A stretch of DNA of 64,000 nucleotides from Acidovorax sp. 210-6 (lineage in GTDB: Bacteria; Pseudomonadota; Gammaproteobacteria; Burkholderiales; Burkholderiaceae_C). The stretch covers positions 1,488,001 to 1,552,000 of the forward strand of contig NZ_JAACJE010000001.1 in NCBI RefSeq assembly GCF_010020825.1, written 5' to 3'. A program made the translations under genes and the position numbers. Each line of letters begins with the position of its first letter. The stretch's first letter is position 1. This document shows positions 9,535 to 18,906 of the stretch, in pieces. Under the pieces are notes generated by a model. It ran no database searches. It saw nothing but the letters and a program-made list of their open reading frames with translations, and had not been told where the DNA came from.

Positions 9535-9577
9535 CGCCCCCGGTTGGTCCATTGCGGACGCCGGGGGCGTTTTTGTT
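9535..9577 (+). terminator. Rho-independent terminator after the ParB operon
   Basis: Arms CGCCCCCGG (9535-9543) and CCGGGGGCG (9561-9569) pair perfectly over nine bases and are followed by a T-run from 9570. It ends the rightward ParB/small-ORF unit before the convergent integrase. Confidence 0.85.
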
Positions 9578-9659
9578 GCCGGGGCAGTCTGGCCGTTGCT
9601 GCGGCGAAGCACAGGCGCTGCAGCAGCATGGACCGCCGAATACCCCTCGGGCTTCCCCT

Positions 9660-10880
9660 TCATGGCTGCCTGACGGCAGAGGGATTCGCAGCGCCTTCGT
9701 CGCCGGCCGTGCCCTGGCCGCGGGACGGGCCGTCCACCGTGGCCCGTGCCGTAGGACGCAGCGCGCGGACCGATCCGATGTACGCCCCGGCCGCGCGATT
9801 GCGGGCATGGCCCGCCATCTCGGCGATATCCTGCTGCGCGGCCTCCCGCACATCCTTCGGCGGGAGCGTGCCTCCCCGCACCGGGGGCTGGGTGCCGGTG
9901 CCATTCACCCAGACCTCCACGAAGACCTCGTGCCGAAGCCCGTGGCCGGTCGCGCCGCGTTCCTTGAGGGACAGGCCAAAGCGCCGCATCACGTAGCTGA
10001 AGTGGTTGAGGTTCTGTTTGAGGTCGCGCGACGGGTTGCTCAAGTGGGCGTCGGCAGCACCGGCCACGGACTTCGCATACGCGAGGGCCTGCCGCTGCTG
10101 CGCCGTGGCGATGGCCACGAAACGGGGTCGGCCCCCCTTGCTGCCCTGGCACACCCAGAGGTAGCTCTCGGCCTTCTGGCGCTCCGGCGGCAGCCTGGTG
10201 GCCGAGAAGGGCACCACGCAGGCATGGGGCCGCATCATGACGGCTTCCTTGCGGCGCAGCCCGAAGGCACGAATCAGCCGCAGGGCCGCTCCCACGTGGC
10301 GGTCGTAGGCGCACACCTGCGCGATCAGGGCTTCGATGTCGATCCCGGCACCGCTCCAAGTCCTGTCGCGCTGCGCGACTTCGTGCCGCTGGTATTCCGT
10401 GACGTCCAGGCCATAGGCGTCCGGCTTGCGCACGAGCCCTGGCTTCCCGATCCATTGCGCCAGCCCCCGCAGGAAGCTGAGGTAGGTCTGGATGGTCGCG
10501 GCCGCGAGCCTATCCTGGCGCCACAGGCTCACCATCGCCTGGATGTGGCGCCCCCCGATGTTGCGCGGGTCGGGCATCGTGGGGAACCCCGCCTTGGCCT
10601 GGAGGTCGCGCAGGAAGCGCCGCAGGAACACCGCCCGGTCGTGGCGCGTCTTGTGCGACACGCTCTTGAGCATGGCCGTGTGCTGTTCGTTGAACAGCTT
10701 CAGCAGGATCTCCAGTACTTCCTCGGGCGGCGTCGATCCCGGCGGATGGCGGGCCAGCACGTCGGCGGCGCTCAGGCCCGACCAGTCCCGGTGGCGCCGC
10801 CCGGGGTGGCGGCGGGATGTGTTCTTCGGCCGCGCGGGCCGCCTGCGGTTCCGGGTGGGCGAAGGGGCATGGGCATTCAT
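9660..10880 (-). CDS. Integrase-domain tyrosine recombinase (DNA breaking-rejoining type)
   Basis: The predicted protein has 406 residues starting at MNAHAPSPTRN, with AGGAGAGAG immediately upstream of the ATG at 10880. An N-terminal SAM-like region (about residues 60-170) precedes the catalytic domain with RLIRAFGLRRKEAVMM (first Arg), TGHGLRHEVF (His-X-X-Arg) and ARNRAAGAYIG (likely tyrosine). The layout fits the Integrase_1 (PF12835) plus Phage_int_SAM_2 group found on ICE and plasmid backbones. It stands alone, convergent with the ParB unit. It is distinct in sequence from both the trio and the P4-type integrase at 19,561-20,817. Confidence 0.8.
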   Translation of the reverse strand: MNAHAPSPTRNRRRPARPKNTSRRHPGRRHRDWSGLSAADVLARHPPGSTPPEEVLEILLKLFNEQHTAMLKSVSHKTRHDRAVFLRRFLRDLQAKAGFPTMPDPRNIGGRHIQAMVSLWRQDRLAAATIQTYLSFLRGLAQWIGKPGLVRKPDAYGLDVTEYQRHEVAQRDRTWSGAGIDIEALIAQVCAYDRHVGAALRLIRAFGLRRKEAVMMRPHACVVPFSATRLPPERQKAESYLWVCQGSKGGRPRFVAIATAQQRQALAYAKSVAGAADAHLSNPSRDLKQNLNHFSYVMRRFGLSLKERGATGHGLRHEVFVEVWVNGTGTQPPVRGGTLPPKDVREAAQQDIAEMAGHARNRAAGAYIGSVRALRPTARATVDGPSRGQGTAGDEGAANPSAVRQP

Positions 10881-12042
10881 CGGTCTCTCTCCTGTCGTGC
10901 GGCCCGCGTCCCGAGCGCGTGCCATCGGGTGTGAAAGGAAATCCGGGGGGTGTTGCGTGCCGTCGCTGGGGAATTCCGGTGCCAGCGGCGGACGGTGGCC
11001 GATGCGTCGAGCGCCGTGCGCGGCCACGCCGCACGGCACCTACCCAGGGTTTCGCTGCACGGCTGCCAGGGGCAGCGCGGCGGCGCGGTCGTTCTTAAAA
11101 ATGAACACGGGTTGATCCGGTCCTGCGCGCGCGTTTCCGCGGCAAACACAGGGTGGGGTGCGCCAATGACCTTGGAGGTTCACGGCCTTGGAGGTCCGTG
11201 AGCGCCGCGCACCGGTCTGGCCGGTGCACGTCTGCGGGATCAGTGCTGGATTCGTAGCGCCACCCATCTGCTGGGTCGCTCTCCTGACCGTGGCCGGAGA
11301 GCGTCAGATGTCCGAGCGGGGACACACGTGGAGCCCATCAGGGCAAGCACGACCGTGTGCCGCGCGATGCGCGTGCTCGGAAGGTGGCGGGAACAGTGCC
11401 TGGGCATCGGGTGCCCGGCGAACGGTTTGACCTGCACCGCGACGCGTCCTTGGAGGACGCCCAGCCGCAAGGGCTGGCAGGTCGCGGGCTTTCACTACGA
11501 ATGGATTCCTCGGAGTGCTGCTCTGTGGCAGGACTCGGTCCGGGCTCGGGGCCGGGACATGAGGGGCGGGTAACGACCGCTACGCCTTTTTGCGCTCCAC
11601 CGATGGGAGCGAGGGCAAGGAGCCTTCGGGAGCCCTCAGTGGACACCGGCGCTGCGGCGTCGTCAAGGCCATGCGCGGGGCTTCGGGGTGGCGATCACAG
11701 CTTCCTGCGAGGCCGCTCTATGTCTGGATTCCCCCTGGGGGGCGCTCGCGCGAGAGGGGGTTGACAAAGAGGGGGTATGACTCTGGTTGTGAATCCGACC
11801 TGGAAGGCGGCGCCGGCGATACGGCGTGAGACGCGATGAGGCGAAGGCCGCAGTTGAAGGATGCTCGAACAACGGCGCGGAGCGAGCGCTTCGAAGTGCG
11901 GGCGCCTGAACTGTCCTTGAAGCAGCGGCGAAGGGCGGTCTGACCGCATGGCGAGCGGAAGTTTTGTCCAGACGGCTCTCGGCACGCCCCTTTGCAGCTC
12001 CTCGCCCAGCCACAGCCCCACCCTGGACGGCTACGGAAGACG
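10881..12042. other. 1.16-kb stretch without a recognised gene
   Basis: Several open frames cross this stretch on both strands, but none has a convincing start, family resemblance or codon pattern. Compositionally it looks like degraded or non-coding island DNA between the integrase and the copper ATPase promoter. Confidence 0.5.
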
Positions 12043-12074
12043 CTTGACCCTCTCACAGTGTCAAGGTCGATAGT
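12043..12074 (+). promoter_or_regulatory. MerR/CueR-type metal-responsive promoter
   Basis: TTGACC at 12044-12049 and GATAGT at 12069-12074 are separated by 19 bases, the over-long spacer typical of promoters activated by MerR-family regulators. A dyad CTTGAC (12043-12048) and GTCAAG (12060-12065) lies between the elements. It points toward the copper ATPase, so CueR-like control by copper or silver is inferred. No MerR-family gene is seen in the window. Confidence 0.65.
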
Positions 12075-12418
12075 CTCCCCATCAACCTCGACGTGAACTC
12101 CTGATGGGTCGTCTCAAAGTCCTCGACATGAGCCACAGGCACTGCGGCAGTACGATCGCAAGGTCCTTAGCCGGCAGGGAAAGACCTGCCGCGATCGAAG
12201 GCCGACATCCCTGGGAAACAGGTGTCGATCCCGGTAGCCGTGGCTGGGATGGTGGCGATCGCACAGAGGGTCTGCATCCAGGGTTGTCCGCAGGTGCGGT
12301 CCGCGGTCGGAACGGCAGGGCCAAGAGCGCCGCTGCCGCTGCGGCTTATCTCCGAGAGTTTTGTGCCGGGCGCATGGGTGAATTTTGGCCTGCACCTGGT
12401 GGGAGCGACATACAAGCC
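12075..12418 (+). other. Long 5' leader of the copper ATPase
   Basis: About 344 bases separate the predicted promoter from the ATPase start. The ATPase frame is open through most of it (from 12104), and a GTG-started frame from 12222 also crosses it, but neither resembles a known protein. I see no clear riboswitch or terminator here. Confidence 0.4.
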
Positions 12419-14833
12419 ATGGACAAGAACGCGACCTCCTCCTCCGCCAAACATGTTCACAGCCATCACGAGCACGAGGGGCCATCTCGCGCCGCCGAGC
12501 CAATGGCTCCGGCGCCGCGCGCGGGCTACGCCTGCCCGATGCATCCGGAGGTGAGACAGGCGGAGCCCGGGAAGTGTCCGAAGTGCGGAATGTTCCTGGA
12601 GCCGGTCGGCCTCCCGCCCGGCCACGGCGGACCCGGACCTGCGCAGCACGGGCATGACCATCATCGGCATCACGCGGCGGCACCGCTGGCTGCACCTGCA
12701 GCGGCGGGCAAAGGTGACAAGGATGCGGAATACACGTGCCCGATGCACCCGCAGATCCGCCAGAGGGGACCAGGGAACTGCCCGATCTGCGGAATGGCGC
12801 TGGAGCCGGTGATCGCGACGGGCACCACGGGCGAAAGCGCCGAACTGCGCGACATGACGCGCCGGTTCTGGATCGGGCTGGCGCTGGCGCTGCCCGTGTT
12901 CGTCCTGGAAATGGGCGGTCACCTCGTGGGCTGGCATCTCCTTCCGGCGCAAACCTCGAACTGGTTGCAGTTGCTCCTTGCCACGCCGGTGGTCCTCTGG
13001 GCAGGCTGGCCGTTTTTTGCGCGCGGCTGGGCGTCGATCCGGAACCGCAGCCTCAACATGTTCACGCTCGTCGCGCTGGGAACGGGTGCCGCCTGGCTCT
13101 ACAGCATCGTCGGCACGCTTGCGCCCGACCTGTTTCCCGCCGAACTGCGGGGCCATGAAGGCGCGGTGCCAATCTACTTCGAGGCAGCGGCTGTCATCAC
13201 GGTGCTGGTGCTGCTCGGTCAGGTCCTGGAACTGCGCGCGCGCGAGAAGACGTCGGGCGCCATCAAGGCCTTGCTCGACCTGGCGCCGAAGACGGCCCTG
13301 CGCGTGCGGGCGGATGGCAGCGACGAGACGGTCCAGATCGACACCATCCAGGTCGGCGAGCGCCTGCGGGTGCGGCCGGGCGAGAAGGTGCCCGTGGACG
13401 GGGAACTGATCGAGGGCAAGGGAACGGTCGATGAGTCCATGGTCACGGGTGAACCCATGCCGGTGCCCAAGGCTGCCGGTTCCAAGGTCACCGCCGGCAC
13501 CCTTAACCAGACGGGCGGCTTCGTGATGCGGGCGGACAAGGTCGGTGCCGACACACTGCTCTCCCAGATCGTCCACATGGTGGCGGCCGCACAGCGCAGC
13601 CGCGCGCCGATCCAGCGCATGGCCGACGAAGTGGCGGCCTGGTTCGTGCCGATCGTCATCGCCGTGGCCTTGCTGACCTTCGTCGTCTGGCTGGTGTGGG
13701 GGCCCGACCCCTCGCTCTCCTACGCGCTCATCACTTCGGTTGCCGTACTCATCATCGCCTGCCCCTGCGCCCTGGGGCTGGCCACGCCCATGTCCATCAT
13801 GGTGGGCGTCGGCCGAGGGGCCCAACAGGGCGTGCTGATCCGTGATGCCCAGGTCCTCGAACGAATGGAGAAGGTCGACACCCTGGTCGTGGACAAGACC
13901 GGGACCTTGACCGAGGGGCGGCCGAAGGTCGTGCACATCGAGGCGGCCGAAGGCTTTGGACGCGACGACCTGCTCCAGAAGCTGGCCAGCGTGGAGCGGG
14001 CGAGCGAGCATCCGCTGGCGATGGCAGTCGTCCAGGCTGCCCAGGCACGAAAGCTCCCGTTTTCCGAAGTGAGCAACTTCGACTCGCCCGTGGGCAAGGG
14101 CGTCGTCGGACGGGTCGACGGTGTGGACCTGATCAGCGGGGCAGCCAAGTTCCTGAAGGAGCGCGGCATCGACGTTTCGCCCTTGGAGGCGGCGGCGGAG
14201 AAGCAGCGTGCCAGGTCGGCGACGGTCATCTTTGTTGCGCTGGGCGGCAGCCTGGCGGGCTTCGTGGCGATCGCGGACCCCATCAAGGAGACCACGCCGG
14301 AGGCCCTGCGAGGACTGCGCGAAGCCGGCGTGCGCATCGTCATGCTCACGGGCGACGGCAGGACCACGGCGGACGCCGTTGCCAGAGAGCTTGACATTGA
14401 CGAAGTGGTCGCGGAGGTGTTCCCCGAGGACAAGGCAAAGATCGTACAGCGCCTTCGGGGCGAGGGCCGCGTGGTGGCCATGGCCGGTGACGGTGTCAAC
14501 GACGCGCCGGCGCTTGCCGCGGCCGAGGTCGGCATCGCGATGGGCACCGGGACGGATGTGGCGATGGAAAGCGCCGGGGTAACCCTCCTCAAGGGCGACC
14601 TGACGGGAATCGTCCGTGCGCGGAAGCTGTCGCACGCCACCATGCGGAACATCCGGCAGAACCTTTTCTTCACCTTCGTCTACAACGTGGCGGGCATTCC
14701 GCTCGCCGCGGGCGCGCTCTATCCCTTCCTTGGGATGCTCCTCTCGCCCGTGGTGGCCGCCGCCGCCATGGCGCTGTCGTCCGTCAGTGTCATTGTCAAT
14801 GCGCTACGGCTGCGGACTGCAAAGGTGGATTGA
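12419..14833 (+). CDS. copA: Copper-translocating P1B-type ATPase with two HMBD metal-binding domains
   Basis: The predicted 804-residue protein exports monovalent copper (or silver) across the inner membrane using ATP. The His-rich N-terminus (HVHSHHEHE) is followed by two heavy-metal-binding YHS-like domains, [11 protein letters not shown] with CPKCGMFL and [11 protein letters not shown] with CPICGMAL, in place of classic MXCXXC domains. Landmarks in order are the actuator motif GEPMP, transport motif CPC (about 448-450), phosphorylation motif DKTGTLT (Asp about 492), the HP motif SEHPLA, and the hinge GDGVNDAP (about 690). Eight membrane segments are expected. I chose the ATG at 12419 (MDKNATSSS) because upstream residues do not fit the family. 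Control by the MerR-type promoter upstream is inferred. Confidence 0.92.
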   Translation: MDKNATSSSAKHVHSHHEHEGPSRAAEPMAPAPRAGYACPMHPEVRQAEPGKCPKCGMFLEPVGLPPGHGGPGPAQHGHDHHRHHAAAPLAAPAAAGKGDKDAEYTCPMHPQIRQRGPGNCPICGMALEPVIATGTTGESAELRDMTRRFWIGLALALPVFVLEMGGHLVGWHLLPAQTSNWLQLLLATPVVLWAGWPFFARGWASIRNRSLNMFTLVALGTGAAWLYSIVGTLAPDLFPAELRGHEGAVPIYFEAAAVITVLVLLGQVLELRAREKTSGAIKALLDLAPKTALRVRADGSDETVQIDTIQVGERLRVRPGEKVPVDGELIEGKGTVDESMVTGEPMPVPKAAGSKVTAGTLNQTGGFVMRADKVGADTLLSQIVHMVAAAQRSRAPIQRMADEVAAWFVPIVIAVALLTFVVWLVWGPDPSLSYALITSVAVLIIACPCALGLATPMSIMVGVGRGAQQGVLIRDAQVLERMEKVDTLVVDKTGTLTEGRPKVVHIEAAEGFGRDDLLQKLASVERASEHPLAMAVVQAAQARKLPFSEVSNFDSPVGKGVVGRVDGVDLISGAAKFLKERGIDVSPLEAAAEKQRARSATVIFVALGGSLAGFVAIADPIKETTPEALRGLREAGVRIVMLTGDGRTTADAVARELDIDEVVAEVFPEDKAKIVQRLRGEGRVVAMAGDGVNDAPALAAAEVGIAMGTGTDVAMESAGVTLLKGDLTGIVRARKLSHATMRNIRQNLFFTFVYNVAGIPLAAGALYPFLGMLLSPVVAAAAMALSSVSVIVNALRLRTAKVD

Positions 14834-15560
14834 GATCAGCCAGCGACGAATGCAAGCTGCAGGCATTGAGCCCGGCACCCGTAGCCGCAACTTCAGCCGA
14901 AGCGGCGCCAGGCGCTGGAACCGATCGCGCAGGACCACACCCGCCACGCCAGCCGCGAGAGCATCGAGCTCAAGCGGAAGGGCCCAGCCCGGGGTGGCGT
15001 ACCGCCTGCAGGGTTCCATCCGATCGGTGGGATGGCTGATGTCGGATTGCCGGGGTAGTTCAGGCCACGCACCGGCGCGCGCCACTTCGAAGGCAGGCTG
15101 GCGACGATGCCCAGAGCCCACGCTCTTCGGCCGTTGACAGGAACTCGCTTGGGTAGGCCGGTCGCATCGGCTGCGCTGGCGCAGCGGCGACGTCCTTCCG
15201 GCTCGCGCGGGAATTCGACGCGGAGCAGACCCATCATGCACCGGTCGACGAGAGCGGCCTGACGGCACCTGCCCTGAAGCACCTGGTGCCACTGCGCCGG
15301 GCCAGCGGGCGAAGCCGCGGGCGGTCGGCGGCGGAGCCCGCTACCGGGGCAGACGCCTTTCGGCCAGACCTCGGCTTGCGCCGCCGCAGGCTTGCGCACA
15401 GGCGCCGCCGTGGCGCGCACCGGCACCAAGGCATGCCTCGCGGGCCGTCCGGTGGAGCTGTCGGCGAAATCCGCTCACAAACGCTCGACTTTCTCGTTGC
15501 GCATCCGGAGCGCGGTAGACGACCCTTTCGGATGTTTGTGTCCACGGCAAGGAGCCTGCA
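14834..15560. other. 0.7-kb stretch without a recognised gene
   Basis: Open frames on both strands show no start with a ribosome binding site and no family resemblance. It separates the copper ATPase from the ParM-like cassettes and presumably carries the promoter of the first cassette, though no clear promoter elements stand out. Confidence 0.45.
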
Positions 15561-16586
15561 ATGAGCAAGATCGTCAGGGCCATCGACGTCGGCTTCGGCA
15601 ACACGAAGTTCGTCGTCGGGCACACGGAGCAGGAGATCAAGTGCGCGTCCTTCCCGTCGCTGGCCTATACCAGCGCCAAGGACCCGGCGACGAGGCCGGC
15701 AGCCGAGCGCCGCAGGACGGTGGCCATCCCGATCGACGGAACCTTCTACGAGGTCGGGCCGGAAGTCCACCTGGCGGCGGACACCTTCCGGGCGACGCAG
15801 TTGCACGACCAGTACGTCGAGACGCCCGAGTACATGGCGCTGGCGCGCGGTGCGATGGCCTACATGAAGCTCAGCGCGATCGACCTGCTCGTGGTGGGGC
15901 TGCCGGTGTCGTCCTTCCAGGCACGCAAGGCCTATCTGGAGAAGGCGATGGTGGGCGTGCACGATCTCGGCGGCGGCAAGACGGTGGAGGTGAGGAAGGC
16001 CGTCGCCGTGGCCCAGCCGCAGGGCGCACTCGTCTACTACACGGCAGCGTACCACAAGCAAAAGAGCATCGAGCACGAGCAGAGCCTCATCATCGATCCG
16101 GGCTCGCGCACCTTCGACTGGCTGCTGTCGCGGGGCATGCGGCTGGTCCTGAAGGTCAGCAACTCCGTCAACCGCGGCATGTCCGATGTCCTCAAGACGA
16201 TCGCCCAGGAGATCAGCAGCGACATCGGCCGGCCCTACAGCGACCTGCCTGCCATCGATGCGGCCTTGCGCACCGGCAAGCCGCTGATGATCTACCAGAA
16301 GCCCTACGACCTCGCTCCGATCCTGCCGACCGCGCGCGCGGTCGCGCGCCGCGCCGTCTCGTCGATGATGGAGTGGATCACGGAGGACTACAGCATCCAG
16401 AACGTGATCCTCGTCGGTGGCGGCGCGTTCATGTTCAAGGACGCGGTCAAGGCGGCGTTTCCGAACCACAAGATCTACGTGGTGAAGGAGCCGATGTTCG
16501 CCAACGTGAAGGGCTTCCAGATCGCGGGGGACAACCTCCTCAAGGCCCAGGGCACTGCCGGCGAGGACCGAGATGGACAGCGATGA
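15561..16586 (+). CDS. ParM/StbA-like actin-fold ATPase, copy 1
   Basis: The protein has 341 residues with actin-superfamily nucleotide motifs: phosphate-1 loop IDVGFGNTKF near the N-terminus, phosphate-2 loop IIDPGSRTFDW near residue 180, and adenosine motif LVGGGAF near 295. Plasmid ParM proteins form filaments that push replicons apart, with a ParR adaptor bound to a centromere. The ATG at 15561 has AAGGAG at 15549-15554. It overlaps the small downstream gene by 14 bases. It is clearly paralogous to the protein at 17118-18137 along its whole length (for example EVGP, TPEYMAL, VAVAQPQGALVY). A partition role on the island is inferred. Confidence 0.85.
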   Translation: MSKIVRAIDVGFGNTKFVVGHTEQEIKCASFPSLAYTSAKDPATRPAAERRRTVAIPIDGTFYEVGPEVHLAADTFRATQLHDQYVETPEYMALARGAMAYMKLSAIDLLVVGLPVSSFQARKAYLEKAMVGVHDLGGGKTVEVRKAVAVAQPQGALVYYTAAYHKQKSIEHEQSLIIDPGSRTFDWLLSRGMRLVLKVSNSVNRGMSDVLKTIAQEISSDIGRPYSDLPAIDAALRTGKPLMIYQKPYDLAPILPTARAVARRAVSSMMEWITEDYSIQNVILVGGGAFMFKDAVKAAFPNHKIYVVKEPMFANVKGFQIAGDNLLKAQGTAGEDRDGQR

Positions 16587-16887
16587 GACACGCCGGTCGC
16601 AGGCCTTGCGCATCCGCGTCACCCTGGAGCTGAGCCGCAGCGACGATCCTCTCCTGTTCGACGCACTCGTGCAGTTGAAGAAGGGGCGCAGGCGCGTCGC
16701 GCGGCTGCGCACCCTGGCCCATGACGGTCTGCTGGCGAGCCAGCTGAAGCTGTCGGGTCCCGCCGCGCCAGCGCCGGCGCAAGCCGGTCCCGCCCTCGGC
16801 AGCGAGGACGGGGGCGAGCATGCAGACCTCGCGGCCTTGGACCCCAGCGTGACCTCCGGGCTCTTTGAAGCGCCCCTGAGGGAATGA
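16573..16887 (+). CDS. ParR-like partner of ParM copy 1
   Basis: A 104-residue protein starting 14 bases before the end of the first ParM-like gene. Its N-terminal half (IRVTLELSRSDDPLLFDALV, then RRVARLRTLAHDGL) aligns with the small protein after the second ParM-like gene. The pattern of a short strand followed by helices fits a ribbon-helix-helix-type adaptor as in ParR. The C-terminal half is Pro/Ala-rich and probably disordered, and ends LFEAPLRE, which resembles VFAEPLGE in copy 2, a possible ParM-contact tail. The family is inferred from position, size and pattern rather than recognised outright. Confidence 0.6.
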   Translation: MDSDETRRSQALRIRVTLELSRSDDPLLFDALVQLKKGRRRVARLRTLAHDGLLASQLKLSGPAAPAPAQAGPALGSEDGGEHADLAALDPSVTSGLFEAPLRE

Positions 16888-16930
16888 GCCTCGGGCCGAG
16901 CCCTCCGATCCCAGACGCCCCCTTGACGCG

Positions 16931-17008
16931 TGGGACTCCCGTGAGACCGTGGTGAGACGGAATGCGCAGCGCCCGGCCTGTATGGGACGGCGCGGGACGA
17001 ACTGAGAC
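16931..17008 (+). repeat. Phased TGRGAC repeat array, candidate centromere/operator
   Basis: Copies TGGGAC (16931), TGAGAC (16942), TGAGAC (16953), TGGGAC (16983), CGGGAC (16993) and TGAGAC (17003) sit at 10-11-base steps; the 30-base gap equals three steps with two degenerate positions. All lie on one face of the helix, 110-190 bases before the second ParM-like start. ParR-type adaptors bind such iterons in parC centromeres, so a binding site for the ParR-like proteins is inferred. Confidence 0.55.
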
Positions 17009-17117
17009 CGTGGTCGGGGTGGAGTCGCGCCCGAACGGAATCATGGGATGCCCAGGCGCGGTCCGCGTGGGCGCCGTCGATGGCCGCCCGTTTCGCAACA
17101 CAGTTCAGGAGAACCAT

Positions 17118-18137
17118 ATGAATCCAGTGGTCAGGGCCGTAGACGTCGGGTTCGGCCATACCAAGTTCGTCACGGGGGTGGCCGGCACCGAGATCCGGTG
17201 CACGAGCTTTCCTTCGCTGTGCTATCCGGCGGCGAGGGATTCCTCCAAGGCCGCCGCGATCGAGAGCCGCGCGACGATGTGCATCCCCATTGGCGGCCTG
17301 TTCTACGAGGTGGGGCCGGATGTCGTGCTCGCCGGCGATGCCTTCCGGCCTTCCCAGATGCACGACCGCTACACGGAGACGCCGGAGTACCTGGCGCTGC
17401 TCAGGGGTGCCCTTCGCATGATGAAGGTGTCGGAGATACACCTGCTCGTCGTCGGTCTGCCCGTGGCACTGCTGGCGGCGCGCAAGGCAAAGCTCGAGCG
17501 GGCCATGACGGGGACGCACGATGTCGGCGGAGGCCGTCGGGTGGTCGTGCACAAGACCATGGCGGTCGCGCAGCCGCAGGGTGCCCTGGTCTACTTCGCG
17601 TCCGTCGCCGGCAAGATGGACCGGATCGCGGGGGAGAACAGTCTCGTGCTCGACCCCGGATACCGGACCTTCGATTGGGTGGTCGCGCGGGGCGTGCGCT
17701 TCGTGCAGAAGCGCAGCCATTCCGTGCCCCGAGGCGTTGCGGACGTGCTTCAGGCACTGGCCTCGGAGATCACCTTGGACATCGGCGTTCAGTACAGAGA
17801 CCTCGATGCGGTCGATGCGGCGCTGCGAGCGGGCAGGGCGCCCACGATCTACCAGCGGCCGTACGACCTGCAACGGATGCGGCCGATGGTCGAGAAGATC
17901 ACCGGCCAGGCGATCTCGTCGATGCTGCACTGGATCGGAGATGCGACGGGCTTCCACAACATCGTGATGGCCGGTGGCGGCGTCCATCTGTTCAAGGGCG
18001 CCGTCCGGGCGGCGTTTCCGCGCCAGCGGGTGCTGGTGCTCCGGGACGGCATGTTCGCCAACGTGCGCGGGTTTCAGATCGCGGGGATGAACTACCTTGC
18101 CGGCCGCAGCGGCGCCGATGCCGGAGGTGTGCGATGA
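17118..18137 (+). CDS. ParM/StbA-like actin-fold ATPase, copy 2
   Basis: The protein has 339 residues and is paralogous end to end with copy 1. Nucleotide motifs are AVDVGFGHTKF, VLDPGYRTFDW and MAGGGVHLF. The start ATG at 17118 follows CAGGAGAACC at 17106-17115; the open frame further upstream includes the repeat array and is not coding-like. The stop overlaps the next gene by 4 bases (ATGA). Conservation of active-site loops in both copies suggests both are functional, so the cassettes could segregate as separate filament systems or as a mixed one. This is family knowledge plus inference. Confidence 0.85.
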   Translation: MNPVVRAVDVGFGHTKFVTGVAGTEIRCTSFPSLCYPAARDSSKAAAIESRATMCIPIGGLFYEVGPDVVLAGDAFRPSQMHDRYTETPEYLALLRGALRMMKVSEIHLLVVGLPVALLAARKAKLERAMTGTHDVGGGRRVVVHKTMAVAQPQGALVYFASVAGKMDRIAGENSLVLDPGYRTFDWVVARGVRFVQKRSHSVPRGVADVLQALASEITLDIGVQYRDLDAVDAALRAGRAPTIYQRPYDLQRMRPMVEKITGQAISSMLHWIGDATGFHNIVMAGGGVHLFKGAVRAAFPRQRVLVLRDGMFANVRGFQIAGMNYLAGRSGADAGGVR

Positions 18138-18430
18138 GCGAGGAAAGCCGCAACGATGGCACGATCCGGCTCCTGTTCGAGATGTCGCGGGACGACAACC
18201 CGCCGCTCTACGACGACCTGATCCGGTTCGGCAAGGGCGTGAAGCGGGTGAACCGGCTGCGTCTGCTGGCACATGAGGGCTTGCGCGCCGTCACCTTGCC
18301 GGCGCCGGCGCCCGCAGGGGAGGCGATCGCGGGCCGTCCCGCCACAGAGGCGCCGCAAGCAGTTGCCCCCGCGGGCTTCGGGTCCGGTGCCGTGACCGAC
18401 CTGGTGTTCGCCGAGCCGCTGGGCGAATAG
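18134..18430 (+). CDS. ParR-like partner of ParM copy 2
   Basis: A 98-residue protein coupled to the second ParM-like gene by an ATGA overlap. It shares with its counterpart at 16573-16887 the blocks IRLLFEMSRDDNPPLYDDLI and KRVNRLRLLAHEGL, then an Ala/Pro-rich linker and a tail ending LVFAEPLGE. Position and pattern suggest the DNA-binding adaptor of a ParM-type partition system. No independent family signature is visible, so the call rests on context and the duplicated arrangement. Confidence 0.6.
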   Translation: MSEESRNDGTIRLLFEMSRDDNPPLYDDLIRFGKGVKRVNRLRLLAHEGLRAVTLPAPAPAGEAIAGRPATEAPQAVAPAGFGSGAVTDLVFAEPLGE

Positions 18431-18438
18431 GGGGCGGT

Positions 18439-18906
18439 ATGGGACATGGAACGATGGATCGCGGCGAGAGCAGCGGTGTCAGTGCATCCGAGTTGGCCGC
18501 CATGGGCATGTGCGAGCGCAGGGTGGCTCTGGATCACCGCCACGGACGGAAGGTCTCCGCCGCGCAGCACGAAGCGCTCCAGCGGGGCCTGCGCCTGCAC
18601 GCCGCATTCGACGCGCAGGCCGCGGCGGAGCGGCCCGGCCGGCGGGGCCGGTGCTTCATCGCGACCCACATCTTCGGAAGTGCCGCCCCGCAAACCGAGG
18701 TCCTGCGACGCTATCGGGACGGCGTGCTGCGCACCAGCGGCCCGGGATGCCGCCTGATCGTGTGGTACTACCGCGCAGCGCCGCTCGTCTGTGCCTGGCT
18801 TTGCCGCCATCCGTGGGCCTGCATCCCGCTTCGCCACGCCCTGTCGCTGATGGTCTGGTACGCAGGGTGGCGCTGCCGGCGCATGGAGGTGCATCATGTC
18901 CGCTGA
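18439..18906 (+). CDS. CFI-box domain protein with Cas4/RecB-like N-terminal cysteine segment
   Basis: The protein has 155 residues. The first 60 (VSASELAAMGMCERRVALDH, then ALQRGLRLHAAFD) resemble the start of Cas4/RecB-type PD-(D/E)XK nucleases, where one iron-sulfur cysteine sits in a short S-x-L...C-x-R-R segment. The rest, beginning CFIATHIFGSAAPQTEVLRR and continuing VWYYRAAPLVCAWL, is a CFI-box domain, a short cysteine-containing module often found at protein C-termini. It starts 8 bases after the ParR-like gene and overlaps the next gene by 11 bases. That next gene carries the nuclease core, so the two products may act together. Confidence 0.6.
   Translation: MGHGTMDRGESSGVSASELAAMGMCERRVALDHRHGRKVSAAQHEALQRGLRLHAAFDAQAAAERPGRRGRCFIATHIFGSAAPQTEVLRRYRDGVLRTSGPGCRLIVWYYRAAPLVCAWLCRHPWACIPLRHALSLMVWYAGWRCRRMEVHHVR

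Noticed and set aside
12167-14635. Open frame of 822 codons on the minus strand
   Set aside because: Antisense shadow of copA; no motifs.
16931-17008. CRISPR array
   Set aside because: Units are six bases at 10-11-base spacing, far too short for CRISPR repeats and spacers; no array of the right size was seen elsewhere in the window.
15234-18272. Open frame of 1012 codons on the minus strand
   Set aside because: Antisense to the two ParM-like cassettes, with a repetitive composition that mirrors their codon bias.
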